The notes under the pieces were generated by a model. That model was not told where the DNA came from. It made no database searches and worked only from the letters and a program-made list of their open reading frames with translations. Positions 33,740 through 40,389 of a stretch of DNA of 64,000 bases are shown piece after piece. Source of the stretch: Sphingomonadaceae bacterium OTU29LAMAA1 (GTDB taxonomy: Bacteria; Pseudomonadota; Alphaproteobacteria; Sphingomonadales; Sphingomonadaceae). The number at the start of each line of letters is the position of its first letter. Within the stretch, counting starts at the first letter, position 1. Where the stretch lies: NCBI GenBank assembly GCA_024072375.1, contig CP099617.1, positions 1,964,001 through 2,028,000 on the forward strand, in the 5' to 3' direction. The translations under genes were made by a program, and so were the position numbers.

Positions 33740-33961
33740 TCAGCCGGGTATGATCCAGTTCAACTCGTCGGCTGCAGCCTCGGCAGTTTTGGCCAAATGC
33801 CGAACGTAGTCCTGGAAGATCGGCACGGTGAACGTGACGATCACCGGGTCACCGTCGGGCTCTTTGAACGTGAGGACGACGAACCGGGTGCCCGTCTCGT
33901 CGATCATGAGCCCGGCTTCCATCGCGCCGGGTCCGCTGGGGCTGATTACGATCTCGGCCAT
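33740..33961 (-). CDS. Small beta-rich protein on opposite strand (73 aa)
   Basis: A GGAG box precedes ATG 33961. The product has alternating strands (F-V-V-L-T-F-K-E-P-D-G-D-P-V-I-V-T-F) and a helical end. It faces against the rightward operon, between two plus-strand genes. A plus-strand frame over the same bases has poorer composition. Function unknown. Confidence 0.6.
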   Translation of the reverse strand: MAEIVISPSGPGAMEAGLMIDETGTRFVVLTFKEPDGDPVIVTFTVPIFQDYVRHLAKTAEAAADELNWIIPG

Positions 33962-34032
33962 GTCGTTGGGCTCCTGCGGGTCACTGATCGGGTTGAACGC
34001 CGGTCGCTTACACCAACCGCGCGGAGTTTCAC

Positions 34033-34251
34033 ATGAGCCTGGGGCGCATCATCAAAGCGGTAGAGCCTTGGTACAACTGGGGAATGATTACCGTCGAACG
34101 CATGGATGAACTCCAGCGCGACGACAACGGCCGGCTATCCACCGGCGGTGAAGGTGAGGTCGGGTTCTTCGACCTTCAGTGGTTCGGCATTCATATCGGC
34201 GTTCACATCGGGCGGACGCCAAAGCGCGCACGCGGAAAGGGCGCAGCATGA
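34033..34251 (+). CDS. Small rightward-operon protein (72 aa)
   Basis: A protein with W-Y-N-W-G-M-I-T-V-E-R-M-D-E-L near the start, a G-E-V-G-F-F-D-L-Q-W-F-G-I-H-I-G strand pair and a basic tail. Its stop overlaps the next start (ATGA), so it is coupled to the paralogue pair that follows. Confidence 0.68.
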   Translation: MSLGRIIKAVEPWYNWGMITVERMDELQRDDNGRLSTGGEGEVGFFDLQWFGIHIGVHIGRTPKRARGKGAA

Positions 34252-34748
34252 TCGGCATGTTTGATCTGGACTGGCGCACGTCGCTACCGTTGTCGAAGAT
34301 CGAGAAGATTACCGAGGCCGGCGCCGGTAAGCACGGGCAGCCGAACTATCGCATCCACATGGATGGCGGCGGAAGTGAAGAACTGAGCGGTCACGCCTAT
34401 ACTCGCATCGCCTCGACGCCGCTGCAGCTAATCCCGGCCACCGCCGGCATAGAGGCGCTAGCTGTCGGAATCGATGATGGCGAGCATTGGGTAAACCGGG
34501 CACCCGTGATCGGCTGGGCCCGCTGCTTTGACGGCTCAATCCGGATTGTCACTCCGGCCGGTGTCGATGACGGACACATGTGGAAGGAAGGCCAAGGCTA
34601 CGTCCTGATGCCCGACGGCTCAGTACACTCCGTCGGTGAGTACCTCGACGTCTGCCGGTTCGACAGCTTGGATGCCTACGTCGCCTATGAGGTCGATCAA
34701 CATCGACAGCGCACAGAGGACCGCTCGCTCGCGGAGGCGCAGTCATGA
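34248..34748 (+). CDS. Paralogue A of a tandem pair (166 aa)
   Basis: The C-terminal half has I-G-W-A-R-C-F-D-G-S-I-R-I-V-T-P-A-G-V-D-D, Y-V-L-M-P-D-G-S, and a D-S-L-D-A-Y end. The same order of motifs occurs in the next gene. The N-terminal half is beta-rich and starts with an F-D-L-D-W-R-T-S-L-P-L-S-K-I-E-K-I strand. Starts and stops overlap by ATGA on both sides. No known family recognised. Confidence 0.75.
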   Translation: MIGMFDLDWRTSLPLSKIEKITEAGAGKHGQPNYRIHMDGGGSEELSGHAYTRIASTPLQLIPATAGIEALAVGIDDGEHWVNRAPVIGWARCFDGSIRIVTPAGVDDGHMWKEGQGYVLMPDGSVHSVGEYLDVCRFDSLDAYVAYEVDQHRQRTEDRSLAEAQS

Positions 34749-35242
34749 CCGGCGTTTTCGAAGCTGCCGAAGAGGTGGGTGGCTATGCCACGCGCCACTT
34801 TCCGTTGGCCGAGATTGAATCGATCGGCCCCTGTGCCCCACGCAATGGTGTGACGGGCGAATGGTGGGCGGTACGGCGCCGGAGCAAGGACACCCTCTAT
34901 CTTTCTGAGAAGATGTTGCATGGGCTATTGCGTCGGCCGGTGCAGATCATGCCCGTTGGCCTGGCCTTCACCTTAGTTCGCTTCGGCTGCGACGCTGACG
35001 GCCCGTATAGTTTCAGCGATCCAATCCTCGCGTGGGCGCTTTGCTATGATGGCGAGATGCGCCCGGTCACGCGCGATGGCGTCGATGGCGGCATCCCAAT
35101 CGATGAACCTGTCTACGTCCGAATGCCGGACGGCACGATGGAGGCGGGGCCGAACTGCGATCGGATCGACAGCCTGGAAGAAGGGCTCAAGTCAGCACAG
35201 CGCGACTGGGAAGCCAGCAAAGCACGAGGAGCAACGGCATGA
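34745..35242 (+). CDS. Paralogue B of a tandem pair (165 aa)
   Basis: Its length matches the upstream gene and it shares I-L-A-W-A-L-C-Y-D-G, R-P-V-T-R-D-G-V-D-G, Y-V-R-M-P-D-G-T and R-I-D-S-L-E-E-G in the same order. The N-terminus starts F-P-L-A-E-I-E-S-I, parallel to L-P-L-S-K-I-E-K-I of its neighbour. The two probably arose by tandem duplication and have diverged. Function unknown. Confidence 0.75.
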   Translation: MTGVFEAAEEVGGYATRHFPLAEIESIGPCAPRNGVTGEWWAVRRRSKDTLYLSEKMLHGLLRRPVQIMPVGLAFTLVRFGCDADGPYSFSDPILAWALCYDGEMRPVTRDGVDGGIPIDEPVYVRMPDGTMEAGPNCDRIDSLEEGLKSAQRDWEASKARGATA

Positions 35243-35451
35243 CCTGTGCTCGCTGCATGCATTTCAGCGCCAAGGCCGCGTCCGACGCAACGATCGAACC
35301 GGTGCGTCAGGACCTCGGCCACGTTGGAGTCTGCCGTCGCTACCCACCGCAGATGACGAAGCGCGGTGACGCGTTCCTCACCTCGATCTTCCCCAACGTA
35401 CACCGCGAGAACGCCTGCGGTGAGTTCCAGGATCGGATGCCGCTATGCTGA
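35239..35451 (+). CDS. Cys-rich small protein 1 (70 aa, zinc-site-like)
   Basis: Four main Cys residues occur in C-x-x-C, then G-V-C-R-R-Y-P, then A-C-G-E-F-Q. This spacing could hold one zinc ion. It overlaps the preceding start/stop (ATGA) and is followed by a related gene. Related patterns suggest a family of phage-encoded zinc-ribbon-like proteins of unknown role. Confidence 0.72.
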   Translation: MTCARCMHFSAKAASDATIEPVRQDLGHVGVCRRYPPQMTKRGDAFLTSIFPNVHRENACGEFQDRMPLC

Positions 35452-35735
35452 TGGGCTGTGTAGGCCGTAACTGTGGCTCGTGCGCCTGGTGGGAGCGGCA
35501 AGGTCCGCAGCTTTCGAAGGCAACGCGCGATCCCTCCGCCGCCGCCGACACTGGAACGTGCCAGGTGCATGCCCCCGTCGTCGTGCAGGGCAACAGCCCC
35601 TTCCCCGTGTCCATGTTCCCGGTGACGCATGAGACGCGTAGCTGCGGCGAGTGGCAGGGGATCGGCAGTGACGGACCTGATGGTGGCGAGACGGTAATAC
35701 CGTTCCCGACCCCATCGACGAGGATCGCGGCGTGA
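35445..35735 (+). CDS. Cys-rich small protein 2 (96 aa), related to the preceding one
   Basis: It has the same ordered motifs as its neighbour: C-G-S-C-A-W-W, then G-T-C-Q-V-H-A-P, then F-P-V-T-H-E-T-R-S-C-G-E-W-Q. A Pro/Gly-rich tail follows. The two reading frames overlap by seven bases. Probable zinc-binding paralogue pair. Confidence 0.7.
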   Translation: MLMGCVGRNCGSCAWWERQGPQLSKATRDPSAAADTGTCQVHAPVVVQGNSPFPVSMFPVTHETRSCGEWQGIGSDGPDGGETVIPFPTPSTRIAA

Positions 35736-35838
35736 CGGCGTCCCGAGCTGTTGCACCGGCGATACGGTCAGAAGTGCTTACGCATCCGGCGGCATCCTTT
35801 CATCGCATCGTCGTTGAAACAGACCGACTGGTCGCGCC

Positions 35839-36003
35839 ATGCGTTATGCCTCTATGGCCCAGCACAGCTACCCAATCCGGATTTCAGATCTCCCCCGCGA
35901 GCAGCGTCTCCGCGCGCTCTATCAGCGTTCCGCGCAAGCACGTGCGCAGTGGCAAGCCGGACGGGTTCGGCAGCAATCGTTCTGGTCGCGTCTGTTCGGG
36001 TAA
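35839..36003 (+). CDS. Small basic protein (54 aa)
   Basis: This frame (M-R-Y-A-S-M-A-Q-H-S-Y-P-I-R-I-S-D-L, then an Arg/Gln/Ala-rich helix ending S-R-L-F-G) has much better protein character than the two longer frames over the same bases. It ends 18 bases before the nuclease-like gene. The 100 bases before it hold no supported gene. Confidence 0.5.
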   Translation: MRYASMAQHSYPIRISDLPREQRLRALYQRSAQARAQWQAGRVRQQSFWSRLFG

Positions 36004-36021
36004 CCGTCAGGCGGCGGTCGC

Positions 36022-36408
36022 ATGACGCCCCTGCCCCCATTCACCTGCGAGGTCGTGAAGGTTCACGACGGCGACGGGCCTCTCTGGTGCCGATCGGGTC
36101 AGAAGGTCCGCATCGCTGGCGTCCAAGCGCCTGACTTCGAAAGTGCAGAGCCATGCCGTCGCCCCGCCGGACGTCGATCAAACTACACCTGCGATGATGC
36201 TGCGGCCGAACACAGCCAGCGGATCGTCAGCAGGCTGACGCTGAATAAGCGGCTGGTCTGTCAGCCGACCGGCAAGAGCTACAAGCGGGTGGTCGCGCGA
36301 TGCACGCTGCCAGACGGTCGCAGCCTGTCCTGCGCCACGATCGCGGCCGGCGCCGCCATTCGCTGGCAGAGCTACTGGCGCCAATACAATATGGGAGAAT
36401 GTCGATGA
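36022..36408 (+). CDS. Staphylococcal-nuclease-like protein (128 aa)
   Basis: The SNase-type order is visible: V-V-K-V-H-D-G-D-G, then K-V-R-I-A-G-V-Q-A-P-D, then S-Y-K-R-V-V-A-R-C, and D-G-R-S-L-S-C with I-A-A-G-A-A. Compared with classical SNase (R-L-L-x-V-D-T-P-E), the Asp is Gln and the catalytic Glu position is Asp, so activity may be altered or lost. Four Cys residues could form disulfides. No signal peptide. It is coupled to the AlpA-like gene by ATGA. Confidence 0.8.
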   Translation: MTPLPPFTCEVVKVHDGDGPLWCRSGQKVRIAGVQAPDFESAEPCRRPAGRRSNYTCDDAAAEHSQRIVSRLTLNKRLVCQPTGKSYKRVVARCTLPDGRSLSCATIAAGAAIRWQSYWRQYNMGECR

Positions 36409-36608
36409 CCGGGGAGCAACGCAATCGGCTAGTCCGGCTGCCAGAGGTGAAGGATCGCACCGGCCTGTCGCGGACGTCGATCTACCGCAAGATGGATGCG
36501 GGCGAGTTTCCTCACGCGATCAAGCTCAGCACCAACGCTGTGGCTTGGCGCGAGACGGAGCTGGAGAGGTGGATCGCCGCACCCACAGAATGGCAGGCGG
36601 CGGCTTAG
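36405..36608 (+). CDS. AlpA-family excisionase / regulator
   Basis: A 67-residue protein with the AlpA pattern: R-L-P-E-V-K-D-R-T-G-L-S-R-T-S-I-Y-R-K-M, then G-E-F-P, and W-R-E-T-E-L-E-R-W-I. These winged-helix proteins act as recombination directionality factors or activate the integrase gene. It is at the end of the rightward operon, about 3.8 kb from the convergent integrase gene, and would be induced with lytic genes. Confidence 0.9.
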   Translation: MTGEQRNRLVRLPEVKDRTGLSRTSIYRKMDAGEFPHAIKLSTNAVAWRETELERWIAAPTEWQAAA

Positions 36609-36724
36609 CTACAGCACGTGGCTCCGGTCTCCAGTAGGTGCTTCCCCTCGATCGTGGCTTTCGGCGTCTTGTAGATCATGCCGATCAAGAGCAGGCTACG
36701 GCAGGACGACGGGGAGAGACAGCG

Positions 36725-37021
36725 GTGGCGACGGCAGCAGCAGCGATCATGGCGAAAGCCCAGCAGGATATGATCGGGCACTTCATGACGAGCAACGCGG
36801 TGTCACCCGACAGTGCCGTGACATACGAGCCGTCTCGCCGGATCGAGCGCCGGATGTTCGAGCGGATGCAGCGTGATGGTGTGATCGTCGCTGCGGGCAA
36901 CGACCAGTGGTTCATCGACATACCGCGCTACCACGAACGCTTGAAGACCCGTCGCAAGCGGGTGCTTGGCGTACTTGGAGCCGCGATTGTCGCTGCTGCG
37001 GGTTTGGCGCTGCTTGGCTAG
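36725..37021 (+). CDS. Tail-anchored small membrane protein (98 aa)
   Basis: The start is GTG 36725 after GGGGAGAGAC; a longer frame from 36638 is less likely. The soluble part has I-E-R-R-M-F-E-R-M-Q-R-D-G-V-I-V-A-A-G (winged-helix-like). It ends in a basic patch (K-T-R-R-K-R) and one hydrophobic segment (V-L-G-V-L-G-A-A-I-V-A-A-A-G-L-A-L-L-G), giving a C-terminal membrane anchor. Function unknown. Confidence 0.65.
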   Translation: MATAAAAIMAKAQQDMIGHFMTSNAVSPDSAVTYEPSRRIERRMFERMQRDGVIVAAGNDQWFIDIPRYHERLKTRRKRVLGVLGAAIVAAAGLALLG

Positions 37022-37206
37022 TCGCGTCACGACGCAGGAAGATCGGGAACGTCAGATGCGGCACCAATGGAGTGGGAGGTGCGCCGTAATGCAATCTCGC
37101 GGCAGTAAGCCTGCAATTAACCCGGCGGATACAATTTCAGACACTATGCTGGAAGCCGGCCTAGCCGCCTACATGGGCAATGCGTCGCACGACGAGATGA
37201 GCTTCG

Positions 37207-37776
37207 TTACGCCCCGCCAGCTAATTCATCTAATCCTTCGGGCGGCCATATCGATTGATACAGTTCAGTCAGATCGTCATCGAGCCTAATCAAATCACGT
37301 AGCGTGGTGCTTACGGTATCAGCGAACACCCGGACGTCGGCTACCGAGGTGAATTCCTTAGCTGTGCTGTATTGAACCTCAAGCATGCGCGACTGCGGCC
37401 GAACGACACGAACGCCGTGTTTGGTCCGGACGATTTTGCCGTCTCGCTCCCGCCAATTGTCGTGAACGAACCGGTTGCGCTCGTTGCGCAGATCGTTGTC
37501 GATGTAGTTCAGTAGCTTCTCTGTGGTTGCATACAGGTCGGGGTCAAGCCCGCCAGCGGCGAGCGCCTTAGCGGCCGCGACACGTTGCCGGACATCCATG
37601 ACCGACAGGACGGTGTGCATGACTCCCGCTGCCTCTGCCTGTTCAAACTGACGATCGTGAAACTTCGCAAGATTGACGCAGAGATCGTGTAGTACAAACT
37701 CGATATCACCCCATCGGATGCTCGCCTCGCCAATGGCGTGAGCTACGTCCCGCATCGGAGGCTCAGAGAAGGTCAT
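37207..37776 (-). CDS. HEPN-like helical protein (possible RNase, cargo zone)
   Basis: A 189-residue, nearly all-helical protein. Around residues 97-108 it has R-N-E-R-N-R-F-V-H-D-N-W, fitting the R-x4-6-H active motif of HEPN ribonucleases (R100, N101, H105). An N-terminal helix region with D-I-E-F-V-L-H-D-L and many charged residues is consistent with that fold. HEPN proteins often act in toxin-antitoxin and anti-phage systems. It is in the accessory zone between the excisionase and integrase, opposite the operon before it. Family assignment is by motif only. Confidence 0.72.
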   Translation of the reverse strand: MTFSEPPMRDVAHAIGEASIRWGDIEFVLHDLCVNLAKFHDRQFEQAEAAGVMHTVLSVMDVRQRVAAAKALAAGGLDPDLYATTEKLLNYIDNDLRNERNRFVHDNWRERDGKIVRTKHGVRVVRPQSRMLEVQYSTAKEFTSVADVRVFADTVSTTLRDLIRLDDDLTELYQSIWPPEGLDELAGGA

Positions 37777-37948
37777 GGAAGCTACCGGCCAGAATCAAGA
37801 GGACCAAGTGCTTCGCCGCATGCTCAGCACGCCGACAAAGCCGCACGACAAGCCGACAGAGTCAAGCGAGCCGCGTCGGCGCGGGAGGCCGATAGGTGGC
37901 GGCGGGTTCAGCGAAGGGGTCGAAACCGTCCTGATTAACCGCTCTTAA
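37775..37948 (+). CDS. Possible small AT-hook-like protein (57 aa)
   Basis: ATG 37775 shares its bases with the opposite-strand start of the HEPN-like gene (CATG). The product is polar, with E-P-R-R-R-G-R-P-I-G-G-G resembling an AT-hook. An AGAAGG box lies upstream. It could be a partner of the divergent gene or a chance frame. Confidence 0.35.
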   Translation: MEATGQNQEDQVLRRMLSTPTKPHDKPTESSEPRRRGRPIGGGGFSEGVETVLINRS

Positions 37949-38474
37949 CGCCGCCCATTATCTCGTGAATAAGTTTAAGTTGGGGCGGGATGAACTCATC
38001 AGCTTGCCGCTCAGCGCCCGAACGATAAACGGATTTGACGAGGCTTTGAAGGATAAGCACTCCCGCCGCTAGCATGCCCAGAAGAAGCGCTGCTCGCGGA
38101 TACTGCGGCAAGCTAGTGAACCACTTGTACTCTGTTGCGCATATAATTATTGGAGCAACAAAGAGGAATAAGCACGCAACTACGGCAACGGATCCGAAAA
38201 CGACGCGGGCTTTCTTTATGAATGTTGCCTCTGCCCTAAGCTCTTTAACGTAATCAGATAACTCGACCCTAAACTGGTTTTCTTGGCCAAGCTCTTCTAC
38301 GAGGTATTCCATCCGGCTCTCTAAATCAGACAGCCGGTTTGCGTCCTTGTCCCGAAGCGAGGCGACTTCGCCCGCATGATCTGCGATCGGAAACAGGCTA
38401 GGAGCGAGCAACCCCCCGTTCGTCTCGGAGCCCTGCGAAGTGCTTCGCGATAAGCTCCAAGGGAATTTCAGCAT
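37935..38474 (-). CDS. Putative membrane toxin of a Panacea toxin-antitoxin pair
   Basis: With the ATG at 38474 the product has 179 residues: a coiled-coil part (about 36-85, L-E-S-R-M-E-Y-L-V-E-E-L), two membrane segments (about 91-113 and 126-146) and a basic C-terminus. Its frame overlaps the antitoxin gene by 77 bases; a TTG at 38411 would reduce this to 14. Panacea antitoxins are known to pair with many unrelated toxins, including small membrane-acting ones. Gene order (antitoxin first, overlapping toxin second) and low GC fit such a pair. No toxin domain is recognised by name. Confidence 0.75.
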   Translation of the reverse strand: MLKFPWSLSRSTSQGSETNGGLLAPSLFPIADHAGEVASLRDKDANRLSDLESRMEYLVEELGQENQFRVELSDYVKELRAEATFIKKARVVFGSVAVVACLFLFVAPIIICATEYKWFTSLPQYPRAALLLGMLAAGVLILQSLVKSVYRSGAERQADEFIPPQLKLIHEIMGGVKSG

Positions 38475-38898
38475 AGGCCCCGCTATTGTTAAATGTCTCA
38501 GTCCAAGGCGTTCCCGGCTTGTGCATGATCTCCGAAAGCCGGAAAGCATGCAGCGCCCCGTAAGACTCGACTACTTGACGCAGAAGCGCCACCTCATCCT
38601 CTGAGAAGTCCTCAGATACGGCAACGCCGCTACGAGGATCAGCCGCAAACTCAGTGATCGGCCGGGAACCAAACTTTTTGAAAGCCTTGTAGACCGTGGG
38701 GAAAACCGGCCCATACTGCCACGCCTGAGGCGAATGCTTAGACAAAGGAACGCCGCGGAGAGCAAGCGACCAACCGTCAGCAAGATAGACGAGCTTGATA
38801 ATCTGCATAAGCGTGACGGTCCGTCCGTCCGATTGCATCAGCTCATAAATCTTATTCGCGACCGCCCGAGGGTCGTGGGCGTGATCACGTGTCATCAT
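38398..38898 (-). CDS. Panacea-domain antitoxin (SocA/DUF4065 family)
   Basis: The 166-residue protein has the Panacea pattern: V-A-N-K-I-Y-E-L, I-I-K-L-V-Y-L-A-D-G-W-S-L-A, G-V-P-L, A-W-Q-Y-G-P-V-F-P-T-V-Y-K-A-F, and a later E-V-A-L-L-R-Q-V-V-E-S-Y-G helix. Proteins with this domain neutralise partner toxins, and SocA is a proteolytic adaptor. The next gene on the same strand overlaps it and encodes a coiled-coil membrane protein, the presumed toxin. The gene is poorer in GC than the phage backbone. Confidence 0.9.
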   Translation of the reverse strand: MMTRDHAHDPRAVANKIYELMQSDGRTVTLMQIIKLVYLADGWSLALRGVPLSKHSPQAWQYGPVFPTVYKAFKKFGSRPITEFAADPRSGVAVSEDFSEDEVALLRQVVESYGALHAFRLSEIMHKPGTPWTETFNNSGAYAEIPLELIAKHFAGLRDERGVARS

Positions 38899-38959
38899 TC
38901 GCCCTCCTCTGTAACGAGTTTCATATAAGAGTCGGGTTCACCAGCGTCTATAGGCCATG

Positions 38960-39091
38960 TCAGGGCTTATGCTTATGTCCGTAGAAGCCGCCCTTGTGCT
39001 TGCGCTTCCTCCCCATCGGGGGCTGCTTAGGCAGCGAGGCCACCGGCCCGCCGATAGGTGAGGCGCTTGCCAGCGCCACTAAGCTCGACAT
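38960..39091 (-). CDS. Doubtful small basic frame (43 aa)
   Basis: A frame from ATG 39091 ends in a basic Gly/Lys/His tail (R-K-R-K-H-K-G-G-F-Y-G-H-K-H-K-P). That tail looks like a real protein C-terminus, so this may be the remnant of a gene lost when the neighbouring integrase fragment was formed. No ribosome site. Low confidence. Confidence 0.28.
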   Translation of the reverse strand: MSSLVALASASPIGGPVASLPKQPPMGRKRKHKGGFYGHKHKP

Positions 39092-39101
39092 CCTCGTCAA
39101 G

Positions 39102-39176
39102 TTAATGGCTTTCAGAGAACAATAAATTCGCCCATTCCTGCGCGATCTCCCGCCGTCGGGGCATCTACGCAGCCCA
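39102..39176 (-). pseudogene. Fragment of a second integrase C-terminus
   Basis: Bases 39131-39176 match 40424-40469 inside the intact integrase gene with about six differences in 46. On the minus strand the fragment reads A-A-stop-M-P-R-R-R-E-I-A-Q-E-W-A-N-L-L, against A-A-Y-M-P-R-R-R-E-I-A-Q-D-W-A-D-L-L in the integrase. A TAG replaces the Tyr codon, and the fragment ends at its own TAA. Homology stops just upstream. This is a relic of another integrase gene or of a partial duplication, flanking the unknown gene at 39246-40283. Confidence 0.8.
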
Positions 39177-39245
39177 GATCGCAAAATTTTGTAGATCGCC
39201 CGACATCGTGTCCCGCAGAAGTCTTCCGGCTAGGCGGCCATCGAG

Positions 39246-40283
39246 CTACTTCATCGGCAGAAGGACGTTGTGGCGTGTGTTGATGGCCTTGTACGTCGGG
39301 CTGCCTAGCACCCCCGAGATACCGGCGTGATCCTCCTGACGAGAGTCGATCTGGCCTAACTTCTTGCCATAGAACGCAGCGAGCTTCTCGCACATCTCGG
39401 TCCAGACGGGCTTCAACATCTGAGCGTCCCCGCCCATCCCATATTCGGTGGCGTACTGGAAAACGCGCATCGAGTACCGCTCGACAGCAGCCGTTTCGAA
39501 CACCCAAAGGTCGTTGGTGATAGCTCCCGGCGTGAGGCCGGCCTTCCTGATCTCTGCATCGCTCAGCTTGAGCCCCTGAGCCGTACTCATCCTGAAGGCG
39601 CGTCGACCCGCGAGGAAATGGTGCTGGTTGATATTGACCGCGAGATCGCCAAGCGCCTTAAGCCCATCACCGGTTTGATCCTCCAGCCACCTGAGTTGAT
39701 CGACGGCTTCCAGGACGCTGCGTCGCCCGATGCCGAATGGATCGACCAGCGGGAGGCCTGGTAGCGGGCGGGCGACACCATCTCTGACGTTCTTCAGAAG
39801 CTTCTTCAGGCCGCTTTCAAGGTTCTGTCCGACCATGCCCCGGATCGTCCGGTCGTCGGCTGTCTCGTAATTCCGCTTCAGGGTCTGAACAGTGAAGGAG
39901 TGTTTCCCCGGTATCTGAACTACACCGACGCTGTCGGTGTGTACTTGCGGCGTCAGCCAAGTGCGGGCGCTCTCCGGGACGCCATACCTTTCGAGTGATT
40001 TCGGCAGAGGCACCGGGAGCGGCAGAGCACCCGGCGCCAGCACGGTGAATGGACGGATCCGGGCCACGCCGCGAAACAACAATGTCGGCTCGTGCCTCCA
40101 CGGGTGGGCGCCATCGATCGACACTTTCGCGGTGTGCTCGTTCATGACCTTCGGCATCAGATCAATCAGATCGCAGCCGCTTGGAAATGGTTTCCGCTTG
40201 ATGGGCCAGATGAACACGCGGAAGTAGTTAACGTGCCAGTCCCCGTTTCCTCCGCGGACTGGTAGCTCGCTAAATGCAGGCAT
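39246..40283 (-). CDS. Unknown cargo gene next to integrase (345 aa)
   Basis: A soluble protein with an N-terminal V-N-Y-F-R-V-F-I-W-P strand, a middle helical region (Q-N-L-E-S-G-L-K-K-L-L-K-N-V-R-D) and a C-terminal K-P-V-W-T-E-M-C-E-K-L-A-A-F-Y-G-K-K-L helix. It lies between the intact integrase and an integrase fragment that form a direct repeat, as expected of a swapped cargo module. Defence or counter-defence genes are common here, but no motif proves this. Not recognised. Confidence 0.75.
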   Translation of the reverse strand: MPAFSELPVRGGNGDWHVNYFRVFIWPIKRKPFPSGCDLIDLMPKVMNEHTAKVSIDGAHPWRHEPTLLFRGVARIRPFTVLAPGALPLPVPLPKSLERYGVPESARTWLTPQVHTDSVGVVQIPGKHSFTVQTLKRNYETADDRTIRGMVGQNLESGLKKLLKNVRDGVARPLPGLPLVDPFGIGRRSVLEAVDQLRWLEDQTGDGLKALGDLAVNINQHHFLAGRRAFRMSTAQGLKLSDAEIRKAGLTPGAITNDLWVFETAAVERYSMRVFQYATEYGMGGDAQMLKPVWTEMCEKLAAFYGKKLGQIDSRQEDHAGISGVLGSPTYKAINTRHNVLLPMK

Positions 40284-40389
40284 TGCCTTCTCCCGCTCGT
40301 GCCAGTTCAGGGCGCGTGCGGCGGCATGTCTCCCTATTTAGGGCCTGCCTGTCGAATCTTTCTTGGTTCTCGGAGCGAAAACATCGTCA

